A DNA stretch of 48,359 nt, from positions 1-48,359 of the forward strand of contig CAYSCH010000019.1 of assembly GCA_964429355.1 (NCBI GenBank), written 5' to 3'. Source of the DNA: JAAYAY01 sp964429355. GTDB taxonomy: Bacteria; Planctomycetota; Planctomycetia; Pirellulales; Thermoguttaceae. Of this stretch, positions 12,443 to 20,927 are shown in pieces; positions within the stretch are counted from its first letter, which is position 1; every line of letters starts with the position of its first letter. Position numbers and translations under genes: made by a program. Under the pieces are notes generated by a model, which had not been told where the DNA came from, did no database searches, and saw nothing but the letters and a program-made list of their open reading frames with translations.

Positions 12443-14389
12443 CTACTTGGGCGTTGCCTTGCGGGATTCGGCCGCTTCGTTCATCTTCTTCTGCCCGTTG
12501 GCGAGGATGTCGGCCATGTCGAAGCCGAGGGGCTGGCCGTCGGCGATCTTCTTCTTCGCAGACCGGATGGCGGCCTCGGCCCCCTCCGGGATCTGGTTCT
12601 GCCACCAGTTCATTTGTTCGCTGTAGCACCAGACATACTCGTCGCTGGTAGTCAGGGCATAGTAGACGTTGTGCTCAAACCAGCTTGCCCGCTCCTCCGA
12701 AGTCAGATAGGTGCTGAGGTATTGTTCCACCGGTTGCCGCAGTCCGAGCACCTGATCCATATAGAGCGCCATGCCGGCCTGGAAATTGACGGCGTGTTTT
12801 GTGCGAAGCTCCGGCGGCACCAGGGTGAGCGAACTCTGCTTCATCCGGTGGTAGGCCTGATAGAAGGGCTCGCGGGCGGTGAAATAGTAGGCCAGTTCGT
12901 AGCCATCGATGATCCGAGCGCCGGGAGCAGCCGCTTCCAGCGCGCCGTTCCAGAAGGCGGAGAGCAGTCCCCAGTGCTGCCTGGAAAGCTCCAATTGCCG
13001 GCCCTCGAAATCGGGCCGGACCAACAGGTCGGCAAACAGGCTCTGGTGAAAGAAAGTCAGCACTCGCACCTCGGGCATTTCCGTCTGCAGCGCGCTCATG
13101 AACTGGGCGCCGCGCCGGCGGACCTGGGCCTCCACCTCGGCGAAGCTGTGCCCCTGCCCCTCGGCATAGGCCCACGGGTTGTCGCCGTATGGCTCGGGAT
13201 CAAAAACCACGCCCACGCAACGGCCCGCCTTCGCCGCCCGCGCGGTTAACTGCAGGTTGGCCGTGATCCCCTTCCACTGCTCGTCGTTGAACCAGTCCAT
13301 CTTTAAGTTGTTGGCCGCGTACAGGCAGAGGAAGTTGTCGGTGAACGTTTTCCACTCGATGGCGGCGAGATCCTCCATTTGCGGTTTGAGGTCCGCTTCT
13401 TTCCACGGGCGGGGGTCGAAGGCGTGGTTCCACTCCCGCAAGCGGAAGATGATGCCGTCAAAAGGTCTTGCCTCCATGCTGCGGATGTCTTTCCGCACCT
13501 GGTCGGGACAGGGCACGTCCCAGCCGTATTCGATCAGTTTCTTCGCCGGCCGGTCGGGAACGGACGCCTGGTCATGCACGGCCGGCGACGGAACCGGAGA
13601 CAGGTCGGCAGAGTCTTGAAGCAGCGGCTTCAGGGCAGCGGCCCAGATCGCGTAGCCTTCCTCGGTCGGATGACAAAAGTCGCCCATCAGATTCCGCGGC
13701 AGTTCGCCTGTGGGCAAGAGAAACTGCTGGCCGATGTCGAGCACGGCGATGCCGGAATCCTTGCCGAAGTCGGCCAGAAGCCCGTTGAGCTCGAGGATCT
13801 TTGAGCGGAAAGGGTCGCCCGCCGTAGCGCCACGTGGAAGAACCCCCATAACGATGATCCGCGATTCCGGTGACTTCGCACGGATCCGATCGCAGATGGC
13901 CCGGATCCCCTCAGCCACCTCAGCAGGCGTATTGGCCTCGGCGTGGGACGTGCTGGAAAAGTTGTTGGTGCCGATGTTGATCACGACGTGGTGCGGGTGC
14001 AGGCCGTCCAGTTCGCCATGGTCCAGTCGCCAAAGGACGTTCTGGGTGCGGTCCCAGCCGAAGCCCAGATTCAGCACTCGCCGTTGACCAAAGAGTTCCT
14101 TCCAGGCCTGCGGCCCGTTCTGGATGTGGGCCTCGGGCGGTCCCGCCCAGAAGTGCGTGATGGAGTCGCCGATCATCACGATCTCGGGGTTGACCTGATC
14201 CTTGATTTTCAAGACCGCCTCGTGGCGGGCGTACCAGTCGTAGCTGTCGTCCTCCAGTTTGGGCACCGGCACGATTGCCGTGTTCGCGGGCGATTCCGCC
14301 AGGACGAGGGGAACGATGCACAGGGCCAACACGACTGCAGAAGCCACTGTCAACAGGCCCTGCCGGTGATCGTGGATGCGATGGGACAT
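12443..14389 (-). CDS. secreted SGNH/GDSL hydrolase fused to a large C-terminal domain
   Basis: From the ATG at 14389 (GGAG about 7 nt upstream) the product has 648 residues with a signal peptide (VASAVVLALCIVPLVLAES). The SGNH domain (about 35-260) shows block I IGDSIT with Ser76, the Gly block LNLGFG, block III INIGTNN (Asn142) and block V DFCHP (Asp237, His240). These are the oxyanion and catalytic residues of carbohydrate or lipid esterases. The remaining roughly 370 residues start KKLIEYGWDVPCPDQVRKD and contain VGVVFDPEPYG. They look like a TIM-barrel glycosidase-like domain, though I cannot name the family. The fusion suggests an enzyme that both deacylates and trims a glycan. Seen: the motifs. 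Inferred: the glycan role. Confidence 0.8.
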   Translation of the reverse strand: MSHRIHDHRQGLLTVASAVVLALCIVPLVLAESPANTAIVPVPKLEDDSYDWYARHEAVLKIKDQVNPEIVMIGDSITHFWAGPPEAHIQNGPQAWKELFGQRRVLNLGFGWDRTQNVLWRLDHGELDGLHPHHVVINIGTNNFSSTSHAEANTPAEVAEGIRAICDRIRAKSPESRIIVMGVLPRGATAGDPFRSKILELNGLLADFGKDSGIAVLDIGQQFLLPTGELPRNLMGDFCHPTEEGYAIWAAALKPLLQDSADLSPVPSPAVHDQASVPDRPAKKLIEYGWDVPCPDQVRKDIRSMEARPFDGIIFRLREWNHAFDPRPWKEADLKPQMEDLAAIEWKTFTDNFLCLYAANNLKMDWFNDEQWKGITANLQLTARAAKAGRCVGVVFDPEPYGDNPWAYAEGQGHSFAEVEAQVRRRGAQFMSALQTEMPEVRVLTFFHQSLFADLLVRPDFEGRQLELSRQHWGLLSAFWNGALEAAAPGARIIDGYELAYYFTAREPFYQAYHRMKQSSLTLVPPELRTKHAVNFQAGMALYMDQVLGLRQPVEQYLSTYLTSEERASWFEHNVYYALTTSDEYVWCYSEQMNWWQNQIPEGAEAAIRSAKKKIADGQPLGFDMADILANGQKKMNEAAESRKATPK

Positions 14390-14828
14390 GTGTCTGCTCC
14401 AAATTTCGGACGATTGGGTGCTGTCTGTGCCACGAACGTGAAAAAAATCGTGAAATCTCTCACAAAGACTCGCGACCAACGCGAGCAGGCTGTTTGGCAT
14501 CCGAGCGTTGGCTCGTATGGGTTGGCAGCCCCGCCGCCCTGTATAGCGCGCGGCGCCTCGGCGCCGGGCACCGGCCCATTATCTTCTGAACCGAGGGAAA
14601 TGCAATCGTCCGTAAAAGGAGCAGCTCGACTGCATCGCCAATAAGCAAGCCGGAAGCCTGATTGCCCGGGTGGATAGTGCGTGCCCGTGAGCCGGAGTTA
14701 TGGCGGGGAAGGTCGAGATCGGCCGTGACCCAACTCTCAACGATCTGTCCATGGCGTCTGCGGCGGCCGGGAACTGGCGATTCCGTTCAGCGGCGTGCTG
14801 CTTGCGACGCGTCCGTTGCAGCGGATGG
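14390..14828. other. intergenic region, no gene recognised
   Basis: About 440 bp upstream of the SGNH gene and beyond the methyltransferase fragment. Only short frames are present and none has both a ribosome-binding site and recognisable sequence. It presumably holds the SGNH promoter. Confidence 0.45.
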
Positions 14829-15197
14829 TCAGGCGCTGGCCTTTTGAAGTACCCAGATCATTACCGGGCTCCTGTCTGCATCGAACGCAGTGCGATCGTA
14901 GTTTCCATAGAGCTCGAGGACATGGAATCCCGTGTCTCGCGCCATGGTCTCGAAACGATCTCTTTCGACGAATTCGAACTCCATTGGCAGAAGCTGTTTC
15001 GAGCGCAACCGTCCGTCATTGTCGAAGAACTCGAAAAACTGAGTTCGCATCACCACGGGGTGCCCACCCAGTTCGAAGCCGGAAACGACCAGGCTCCCGT
15101 CCGCTGTAGGGAACCGTCCAACCAGGCGTAACGTTCCATCGACTTGGGCTCGGCGCACGATACTGCTCATGCCTTCCTCTGAGACGCCCAACGACAC
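14829..15197 (-). pseudogene. C-terminal fragment of a SAM-dependent methyltransferase-like gene
   Basis: About 100 residues (GGHPVVMRTQFFEFFD through RSPVMIWVLQK) read like the end of a class I methyltransferase: a beta-strand, an FEFVERDRFETMARDTGF helix pair, and a last strand SPVMIWVL. The SAM-binding half (GxGxG strand and acidic residue) is absent, and the sequence upstream of 15197 gives no continuation in any frame. It is therefore probably a truncated remnant next to the tRNA, where elements insert. A free-standing small protein of 122 residues is the alternative. Confidence 0.5.
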
Positions 15198-15775
15198 GGT
15201 TAACGTGGCGGCGGCCAGTAACCGTTGCCCTCAGTTTCGACGTGGTTCGCCGCTCACGTTCAAGCGTTTGTTTGGCGGCGGCAGTAGTTCGCCGCGCCAC
15301 AATTCGCCGGGGTCAACATGCGAACCGACTACTCTCCAACTCGCCTTGTCACGGGAAAGTGCCAAAAACCGGACGACAGAACGGCGTACATTCCGTGGCG
15401 TGCCAGGTGTCCAAAACATGTTTTTAGACACAAGACAGGTCGAGCAGTTCGCTTGAGACGCCGACGACAGCGGTAACCTGGCAGCGGCCGCCGGAAACCT
15501 TGATCCGAACCAGCAGATTCGCCACAGTCTGCCAGCCTCCGCGTCAGGTCCGAAGGTACTTGCTGATCGACTGCTCCCATGCTAAGCTACGGGCAATTGT
15601 GGAGCCCCCGGGCGTACGAGAACAGCACCGGAAATGTGCTGTCGTGTATTTGTGTTTTGTCCCTTGAGCATCCCCGATTGTCCCTGGAAATGTCTCTGAC
15701 CAGGGGGAGTGTTACCCAAGTTAACACAAAGCGATCGGCAGAAGTTACTAACAGATAGGCACTTACAACAAACGT
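15198..15775. other. intergenic region upstream of tRNA, with a degenerate repeat pair
   Basis: There is no credible gene here. Segments near 15178-15225 and 15451-15500 are degenerate copies of each other (shared TGAGACGCC, ACGACA, GGTAAC-like and GCAGCGGCC-like blocks), suggesting decayed repeat DNA. The tRNA promoter should lie at the right end (for instance AACAGATAGGC before 15776), but I cannot assign boxes securely. Confidence 0.4.
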
Positions 15776-15847
15776 GCGGGAGTAACTCAGTGGCAGAGTG
15801 CTAGCTTCCCAAGCTGGAAGTCGAGGGTTCAAATCCCTTCTCCCGCT
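15776..15847 (+). tRNA. tRNA-Gly (anticodon CCC)
   Basis: A complete cloverleaf folds by eye. The acceptor stem is GCGGGAG/CTCCCGC, the D-arm ACTC/GAGT, the anticodon stem CTAGC/GCTGG with loop TTCCCAA, and the T-arm GAGGG-TTCAAAT-CCCTT. The loop places CCC at positions 34-36, so it reads GGG glycine codons. No CCA is encoded. A terminator follows within 10 nt. It lies where chromosomal-type genes give way to mobile-element genes, and tRNA-Gly genes are common integration sites. I found no second copy of its 3' end in the window. Confidence 0.95.
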
Positions 15848-15853
15848 CTTCTT

Positions 15854-15890
15854 AAAGCCTTGCAGGCAAACAACTTGCAAGGCTTTCTTT
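15854..15890 (+). terminator. rho-independent terminator of tRNA-Gly
   Basis: A perfect 11-bp inverted repeat (AAAGCCTTGCA and TGCAAGGCTTT) with an 11-nt loop starts 6 nt after the tRNA and is followed by CTTT. The AAAG side also gives a T-rich end. Confidence 0.85.
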
Positions 15891-15902
15891 ATGCCCGAAA
15901 AC

Positions 15903-15943
15903 GGTAAACCAGAAGGCGGTGTTGGTCGCAGGGTCGGTTTACC
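15903..15943. repeat. 8-bp inverted repeat GGTAAACC/GGTTTACC
   Basis: Two perfect 8-bp arms separated by 25 nt lie just after the tRNA terminator. The position, immediately downstream of a tRNA and before element-type genes, is where recombinase arm sites are often found. No direct evidence of such a role is visible. Confidence 0.35.
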
Positions 15944-16393
15944 ATTTTCTGCCACCCCAGATGTGGTCTAGTGCTGGTCGGGGAAGCGAGCCGCTTGCCC
16001 GCTTTCACCGGCTCGCCCAACTTCTCCTCACACCCCAAGACTCACTGAGCCCTGCCCAAGGAACAATGAGCGTTCGATCAGAAGCAGGTTCAATCGAGTT
16101 GACCAATACGAGCTTCTCAGGGCAATACCGGAAGCTAGTCCAACATCGCCCCGAGGCATTGACCGCTTGTCCCCTCCCCCGCTAAAAGCGACACCAAACC
16201 GGCCAGCCCCCTTTGCGACGACAAAAACTGGGCTCAAACGCACATCCGATGGAGGTTCGTTGGAGAGAACCCAGGGAGCCTGGCTGGTCGGTCATTCTGC
16301 CAACCACTTTGCTGAATCAACTCCAGTGCCGTTGCAAATTTTGCAATACCTCGTCTCCCTACACGCCATCTAAGCCCTCGACCTCCCAATATG
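15944..16393. other. intergenic region, no gene recognised
   Basis: About 450 bp between the tRNA region and the 3' end of the polymerase-like gene. Short frames on both strands show neither ribosome-binding sites nor family resemblance. It is the expected location of an attachment site if the right-hand segment integrated at the tRNA. Confidence 0.4.
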
Positions 16394-16424
16394 GGCTTGG
16401 AGCCGCCTCTCTCTCCTCCAAGCC
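16394..16424 (-). terminator. candidate terminator hairpin after polymerase-like gene
   Basis: Perfect 9-bp arms GGCTTGGAG/CTCCAAGCC with a 13-nt loop lie about 30 nt past the stop of the minus-strand gene at 16454. The following bases are not T-rich, so termination is only possible. Confidence 0.4.
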
Positions 16425-16453
16425 TCCCACGAGCCTCTCAGGGGTGTCTGGAT

Positions 16454-18262
16454 TTAAGATTCAATATCCTTGATCTCCAACCGTGGCTTAAGTCCCAATT
16501 TTGCAAACTCCTCCAGCATGACCGACTGCACGTACTCGCCATCCTCGGGCACGAAGAGCAGGCAGTCATGGACAGGAGTTGCAAATTTCACCTTCCCCTC
16601 CCGCCGCAGTCTGCCGCATACCTTCTCGATTATCAACTCGGCTTCGGCAGCCTGGAGGGTCTTCGCCAGCCGACTTCCATCGCCGTGTCTCTTGGCATCG
16701 AACAAATACCGTGCCACCTCGGGAAACAACTTGTCGAACGTCTTTTTGATTTTGCTCTTCTGGCACGCTGCATCGTTCGACGAGAACAAGGCACGCTGGG
16801 TCAATGCCTTCTTAACTTTTGGTCGAGTTGCTTTTGCCTTTTTTGCAACGGTCTCGTACAGAACTCCCTGCTCACACAGCCCCCGGTATTCCTGACAGTC
16901 AATCCCGTCACGTCGCATCTCCAGTGCCAAGAAAAGCCATTGCGAATTTCGAATGTCAATCTGCTGAAGCTTCTGTCCTTCCACACGAAGCAGTGACCGC
17001 AGTTCCCGCTTCAGATTGGTCACAATAGAATATCTGCGTCCCTGATCATCTCGGCTCCACGCATGTTCCTGATGGGCGATCCGCTCCAGCCAGAACTCAT
17101 ACGCCTCTAGCTTGTCCTTCACCGACCCGCCGCTCTCTCTGTAGGACAGCAAGGCGATCTTGTTTAGGAAAGCCTGATCAACCTCACCCAAAGCCAAATT
17201 AAACAACATGGCGTGAAGCCACCTGTCAGTCCGAGTCGAGATTTCTTTCTTCCGATGTTTGTCAATCCGCTTTGCCAGCACCTTGTCATTCAGAACAACA
17301 CGAGTTCTTTTCGCATGTCGCAGGCTTTGATCTACGAGACGATACCCGTAGCTCTTGGCTCCCTGTTCATAATAGTCCCGTTCCACGATGCCAAGGTCGA
17401 GCAGTTTTTTGATGACATGACGGAACTTGGGATCGATCTGCCGAGCATATTCAGTCTTGATCGAGATGAAGGCATCCTTGTCGTGGATGACCCCCTCAGT
17501 ATTGACGAATCGACGCTCGTGAAGTTTGTGAAAGAACCAAAGGACTGATGATCGATATGGAGCCAGTGTCGGGTATTCAGCCCAGTTGAAGCCTTCGGGA
17601 AAGTAGACTTCAACCGTCCTTCCCTTACTCGGCTTCGCTATTAAGCGTGTACGCAAATGATTTTGCTGTAAGTTATTGTCTTTACTGAACTTACCATCGC
17701 TAATAACGTGGTTTTCACCATCGTATGAGGAAGTAGTAATAGGAAGAGGAGAAGTAGTTTCAGATGACTTCTGATGAACCTTCTTTGCCGTCTTTTTTTT
17801 CCCTTGTTTCTGGGGCTTCTTCGGACTCCCAGACTTGTCCTTCCCTTTGTCCTTAATAACGGACTTCTTGGGCTGGGTTTGGTCCTCGGTGTAAACAGAC
17901 CAACAACCACGAGACTTGATGTCAGCCATGAACTTTGGAACAGAAACCACATACTCGTTCAACAAGCTGAAGGCCAAGACGATCTCGTCATCCGTTGGGT
18001 GATAGGTTCGCCCCGACCTAGCAACCACGAGAGCAGGCTTCGGAACTTCAACAACCTCACGACCAAGCTTGCCCCAATAAGACTTCGGGTGGTATCCCGC
18101 CTTGGATGCCTCTCGACTAGAACCAAAGAACCGCCGAAACAACTGGAACTCACGCCCATCAATGGTGATGGTGCCCAAGGCATCATCAGTTGTTTCGGAA
18201 TTTGCATCCGAACGATTTTCTGAATTGTGATCGGAATTACTACAATACACTACAGTCACCAA
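16454..18262 (-). CDS. polymerase-like protein with family-A-style palm motifs
   Basis: The 602-residue product is unannotated in my memory but has a striking C-terminal half. An RRYSIVTNLKRELRS stretch precedes IDIRNSQWLFL (Asp436, Gln441), matching motif A of family A DNA polymerases or T7-type RNA polymerases. RPKVKKALTQRALFS (480-494) is placed like the O-helix motif B (R...K...F). ATPVHDCLLFVPED (His565, Asp566) matches motif C, the HD of VHDE/VHDS. The middle (about 205-330) looks like winged-helix DNA-binding sequence, and 130-175 is a Lys-rich linker. There is no 3'-5' exonuclease. It may be the replication enzyme of the element. It is transcribed towards the tRNA. Family-level homology is inferred from spacing and motif residues only. 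Confidence 0.6.
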   Translation of the reverse strand: MVTVVYCSNSDHNSENRSDANSETTDDALGTITIDGREFQLFRRFFGSSREASKAGYHPKSYWGKLGREVVEVPKPALVVARSGRTYHPTDDEIVLAFSLLNEYVVSVPKFMADIKSRGCWSVYTEDQTQPKKSVIKDKGKDKSGSPKKPQKQGKKKTAKKVHQKSSETTSPLPITTSSYDGENHVISDGKFSKDNNLQQNHLRTRLIAKPSKGRTVEVYFPEGFNWAEYPTLAPYRSSVLWFFHKLHERRFVNTEGVIHDKDAFISIKTEYARQIDPKFRHVIKKLLDLGIVERDYYEQGAKSYGYRLVDQSLRHAKRTRVVLNDKVLAKRIDKHRKKEISTRTDRWLHAMLFNLALGEVDQAFLNKIALLSYRESGGSVKDKLEAYEFWLERIAHQEHAWSRDDQGRRYSIVTNLKRELRSLLRVEGQKLQQIDIRNSQWLFLALEMRRDGIDCQEYRGLCEQGVLYETVAKKAKATRPKVKKALTQRALFSSNDAACQKSKIKKTFDKLFPEVARYLFDAKRHGDGSRLAKTLQAAEAELIIEKVCGRLRREGKVKFATPVHDCLLFVPEDGEYVQSVMLEEFAKLGLKPRLEIKDIES

Positions 18263-18308
18263 CTGTATTATAGTGGCGGGAGTCCAATTCCTGCTGCGAA
18301 AATCATGA

Positions 18309-18340
18309 AACGGGCGTGGTCAATCTTGGTCATGCCCGTT
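18309..18340. repeat. hairpin repeat, copy 1 (AACGGGCGTG type)
   Basis: Arms AACGGGCGTG/CATGCCCGTT (one G-T pair) enclose GTCAATCTTGGT. The same motif with TCATGAA in front recurs at 19407-19436. It lies between the divergent polymerase-like gene and the 18667 gene. Confidence 0.6.
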
Positions 18341-18432
18341 CTTCATTTTAGCAGTCCTCACATCTAATGGCGACTGCCTCCAAACCGTTGTAGCGATGGT
18401 CGCTACAGATGGAAAGGCATCCTCATTTTGTC

Positions 18433-18607
18433 AAAACTGGGCTTGCAATGATTTCCAGTATATGGTATATTCACCGTAACATTGACATTACTGCGAAGAT
18501 ACCTTCTCAACCGCCCCCAACTGTATCTCTTACGGGCATGCCATACGTGATCCATCTCGATCACTCGGCGTCCGCTGATCACGGCTTGTTGCTGTCGATC
18601 AGCATCT
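18433..18607 (+). promoter_or_regulatory. promoter-leader repeat A upstream of 18667
   Basis: This roughly 175-nt stretch is an imperfect copy of 20928-21102. It opens with AACTGGGCTTGCA and contains a sigma70-like pair, TTGCAA (18443) and TATATT (18466), with a 17-nt spacer. Further shared blocks are TACCTTCT, TCTCTTACGGGC and TGTTGCTG. A small hairpin GTGATC/GATCAC (18547-18564) has a matching GTGGTC/GATCAC in copy B, so pairing is kept by a G-U change. It likely drives the gene at 18667 through a structured 5' leader. Confidence 0.6.
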
Positions 18608-18666
18608 ATTTGTGGAATCACGGAACATCGTCTTTCCACGCACACATAAAATAAGGACAATCAAGG

Positions 18667-19308
18667 ATGAATGCAAATATCAGTAACACCGAGGGTGAGG
18701 TAAAGGAGGGTGAGGAGTTGAGAGCTTTCCTTGCGGAGTTGGACGAAATGGATGGTACCAGTAGACGGCAGGTGGAGATCGGGCGACGGTACTATGCTGT
18801 CGGCAAATTCGGCTGGCGGCCTGTTCGGTTCCGGATCCGAGCGTTTGATGTGACGGGTCGTGGTTCCACAGCAGGCACATGGACAGGAGACTTGACTTTG
18901 CACTGCGATGACATGGCCAACGAAGAGTCCTTCGATGAAGAGTGGGAAATGGCTCGGCGACTGGCAGAAACCGGAGATTCTAAAGTGGAGTGTGAGTGGT
19001 CGGAGTGTGACCTATACCCCGACCGAGAAGGGGCACGAAAAGCCGCTGGTCGCAACATTGAGTTTAGGCGTTTCACCGTGGAAGGGGATTTAGCGGCGTT
19101 GTTAGCTTGGGGCGGAATGCCGATTGCCGAACGTATCGACGCACTCGGATCGGCGATGAAGGACGTATTGCAGCAAATTAAGGATCCTGACAGTCCGGCA
19201 CTTGAGCATTTGCGAGACATGCTATCCGCCGCAGACGAAACAGGCGTGCCTGAGTCCGACATCGCTCTGCGAGTTCTTTGTGAGGTGAGGATGATGCTGA
19301 ATGGATGA
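18667..19308 (+). CDS. hypothetical protein (213 aa)
   Basis: I do not recognise this protein. It is acidic and hydrophilic with a beta-rich middle (RQVEIGRRYYAVGKFGWRP, then RIRAFDVTGRGS). A central segment has two Cys (CEWSECDLYPDREGARKAAG). A helical C-terminal tail (APIAERIDAL-like to EVRMMLNG) follows. No membrane segment or signal peptide is present. The ATG at 18667 follows TAAGGA by about 9 nt. It is the first gene behind promoter-leader repeat A and ends before two hairpins (19407 and 19519). The leader is shared with the 21194 gene, so the two are probably co-regulated. Confidence 0.65.
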   Translation: MNANISNTEGEVKEGEELRAFLAELDEMDGTSRRQVEIGRRYYAVGKFGWRPVRFRIRAFDVTGRGSTAGTWTGDLTLHCDDMANEESFDEEWEMARRLAETGDSKVECEWSECDLYPDREGARKAAGRNIEFRRFTVEGDLAALLAWGGMPIAERIDALGSAMKDVLQQIKDPDSPALEHLRDMLSAADETGVPESDIALRVLCEVRMMLNG

Positions 19309-19406
19309 TGCCGAGGACTAGAGACATTTTCAGAAGCGAATTCGGAGTCCATATGTATTATCAGTACCTTTAGTGGCATTGAGCCGCTATGGTGTAAGTT
19401 CATGAA

Positions 19407-19436
19407 GCGGGCGTGATCCTTGTTGGTCACGTCCGC
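19407..19436. repeat. hairpin repeat, copy 2 (GCGGGCGTGA type)
   Basis: Arms GCGGGCGTGA/TCACGTCCGC enclose TCCTTGTTGG, preceded by TTCATGAA as in copy 1 (ATCATGAA at 18302). Conservation of arms and flank with different loops suggests a repeated structural element rather than chance. Confidence 0.6.
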
Positions 19437-19518
19437 ACATGAGCAGATTATGGAGCGGGTCTGCACCGCAGGTTCACCAATCCAAGTGGGTGGCGAGGAA
19501 TCGCCACAAGCAATACTA

Positions 19519-19556
19519 AAGGGCGTGTCCACATGGCGGGCACGCCCTTATTTTAC
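19519..19556 (+). terminator. rho-independent terminator, probably bidirectional
   Basis: Arms AAGGGCGTG/CACGCCCTT are perfect and are followed by ATTTTA. On the plus strand it ends the 18667 transcript. On the minus strand it overlaps the stop of the small frame at 19548. Confidence 0.7.
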
Positions 19557-19690
19557 TGACTCATAATGTGGCACCAACCTCTTCACGATCTCGGGCGAGA
19601 TGAAGCCGCCCGACAGGTATGGGTCACAAATCTGCTGTTCCTGCTCCCGCAGTTGTTTAATTTTCTGGCGGCACCGGTCGAGTTCATCGA
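19548..19690 (-). CDS. small open frame, possible frameshifted tail of the MerR-type HTH protein
   Basis: In the -1 frame relative to the HTH gene, coding-like sequence runs GELELLIDELDRCRQKIKQL, then REQEQQICDPYLSGGF and on to a TAA at 19548. It has the look of a coiled-coil tail. It has no ATG, GTG or TTG start before it, and it begins where the HTH gene at 19700-19912 hits a TAG. A single-base change near 19700 would join the two into a roughly 115-residue protein. Alternatives are a programmed frameshift or an unusual start codon. The left end given is the stop; the right end is approximate. Confidence 0.4.
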
Positions 19691-19699
19691 TCAGAAGTT

Positions 19700-19912
19700 C
19701 TAGCTCTCCTCCAAAATCCCACGGATGACATCGATGTCCTTGGCTGAGTAGTATCGTCTTCGGCCTGTGAACGTGATGGTCGGCTTCGGAACGAGACCAT
19801 GTGTCATCCAGTAGTGGTATGTGTGTCGATTGACGCCAAGTTCGGTCGCCATTTCTGTTGCATTGACGTACCCCTGCTGCCTGCGCAATGTCGCTGAATT
19901 CCTGTTATCCAT
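19700..19912 (-). CDS. MerR/excisionase-type helix-turn-helix protein (70 aa)
   Basis: The short protein contains GYVNATEMATELGVNRHTYHYW (helix-turn-helix) followed by a MerR-like wing with KPTITFTGRRRYYSAKDID. This is the layout of MerR-family DNA-binding domains and phage excisionases. It binds DNA and probably controls the element's own promoters or excision. It has an ATG at 19912. Another open frame appears to continue it past the stop in a different frame, so the native protein may be longer. No integrase partner is visible. Confidence 0.75.
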   Translation of the reverse strand: MDNRNSATLRRQQGYVNATEMATELGVNRHTYHYWMTHGLVPKPTITFTGRRRYYSAKDIDVIRGILEES

Positions 19913-20137
19913 ATTTGACCTCCAGCATTAGATAGTGTGGTCGCAACATTTTCCCAAACAATTTCTTGAACTTCCCTATTCGGTTCCCGAGGATCTAGCT
20001 GCTATTCCAGGCGGAAGCTCTATTTGAGAAAAAAGCCGATGGAAAAAAAGTTTGGAAAATGTTTGGAATTGTTGCGGAGAATCTCGGCGGTGACACTCCT
20101 TTATCTTAGACAATCCAAAATGAAGGAGGATTACGAT

Positions 20138-20854
20138 ATGAAAAAGAAGATATGGATGGTAACTGGAAGCGTTCCTTACACTCGGATCATGGAGTGCCGA
20201 CCTAACGAACATAACCAAGGAATGACCTATGACGAAGCGAAGTCACAAGCTGTGCAAATACTCGAAGACTATGTAGCCCCTGCTCTCAACCGGATCGAGG
20301 AACTCAAACAGGATGAGTTCCAGAAGCGGGGGCAGTTGCCGACGCTCAAGATCTGGGAGTCACACCGTTACTTGGTTGCGGCCAAAACGAAGAAACGGGC
20401 TCTGGAATTGACACGGGAATCATGTTACGGATTTGATAAGTCCTTTGATCAGGTCACGGACTCGGACAGTGACTGGTGGTATCCTTATGCACAAGAAGAA
20501 TCGATCTGGGGTGCTGTCCGAGACGAAAGAGGCCGGACGACGGGCGAGTATCAGAGAATGTTGGACCGTGATGAGGCTATGGCGATCATCCACGAGGAAC
20601 TCGCAAAGTATGAAACTCTGCCGATGGCACAACTGATGGGCATGATCGGAAACAAGGAAATGATCGAGCGAGTCTGCTCAGAAGGTTTTCCGATCCAAGT
20701 GGTCGTCAAAGTCTGTCAGTACGACTGGGAACCATCGGTGATCCGAGTCGAGGCCGAAATTAACGATAGAGTCCTTAGTTGGTGCGGTGACGAGATTCGT
20801 CGTGATGCCCCAATTGAGAAGCCGGTTTGTAATTGGAAAGCGGAGGGATTCTGA
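20138..20854 (+). CDS. hypothetical protein (238 aa)
   Basis: Function unknown. The ATG at 20138 was chosen for its ideal AAGGAGG about 10 nt upstream; the frame is open further 5' but that part reads as non-coding. The protein starts MKKKIWMVTGSVPYTRI. It has an alpha-helical region (TYDEAKSQAVQILEDYVAPA) and a Trp-rich central patch (DSDWWYPYAQEESIWGAV). A helical segment (MLDRDEAMAIIHEELAKYE) and a strand-rich end (QVVVKVCQYDWEPSVIRVE) follow. It is soluble, with no signal peptide. It precedes leader repeat B, so it is a separate unit from the 21194 genes. Confidence 0.65.
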   Translation: MKKKIWMVTGSVPYTRIMECRPNEHNQGMTYDEAKSQAVQILEDYVAPALNRIEELKQDEFQKRGQLPTLKIWESHRYLVAAKTKKRALELTRESCYGFDKSFDQVTDSDSDWWYPYAQEESIWGAVRDERGRTTGEYQRMLDRDEAMAIIHEELAKYETLPMAQLMGMIGNKEMIERVCSEGFPIQVVVKVCQYDWEPSVIRVEAEINDRVLSWCGDEIRRDAPIEKPVCNWKAEGF

Positions 20855-20927
20855 AACGAGACGTTCATATGGGGTATCGTCGTTGGATCGAACCCCAGAA
20901 GATCTCCAACACATCATAATTTCACCG

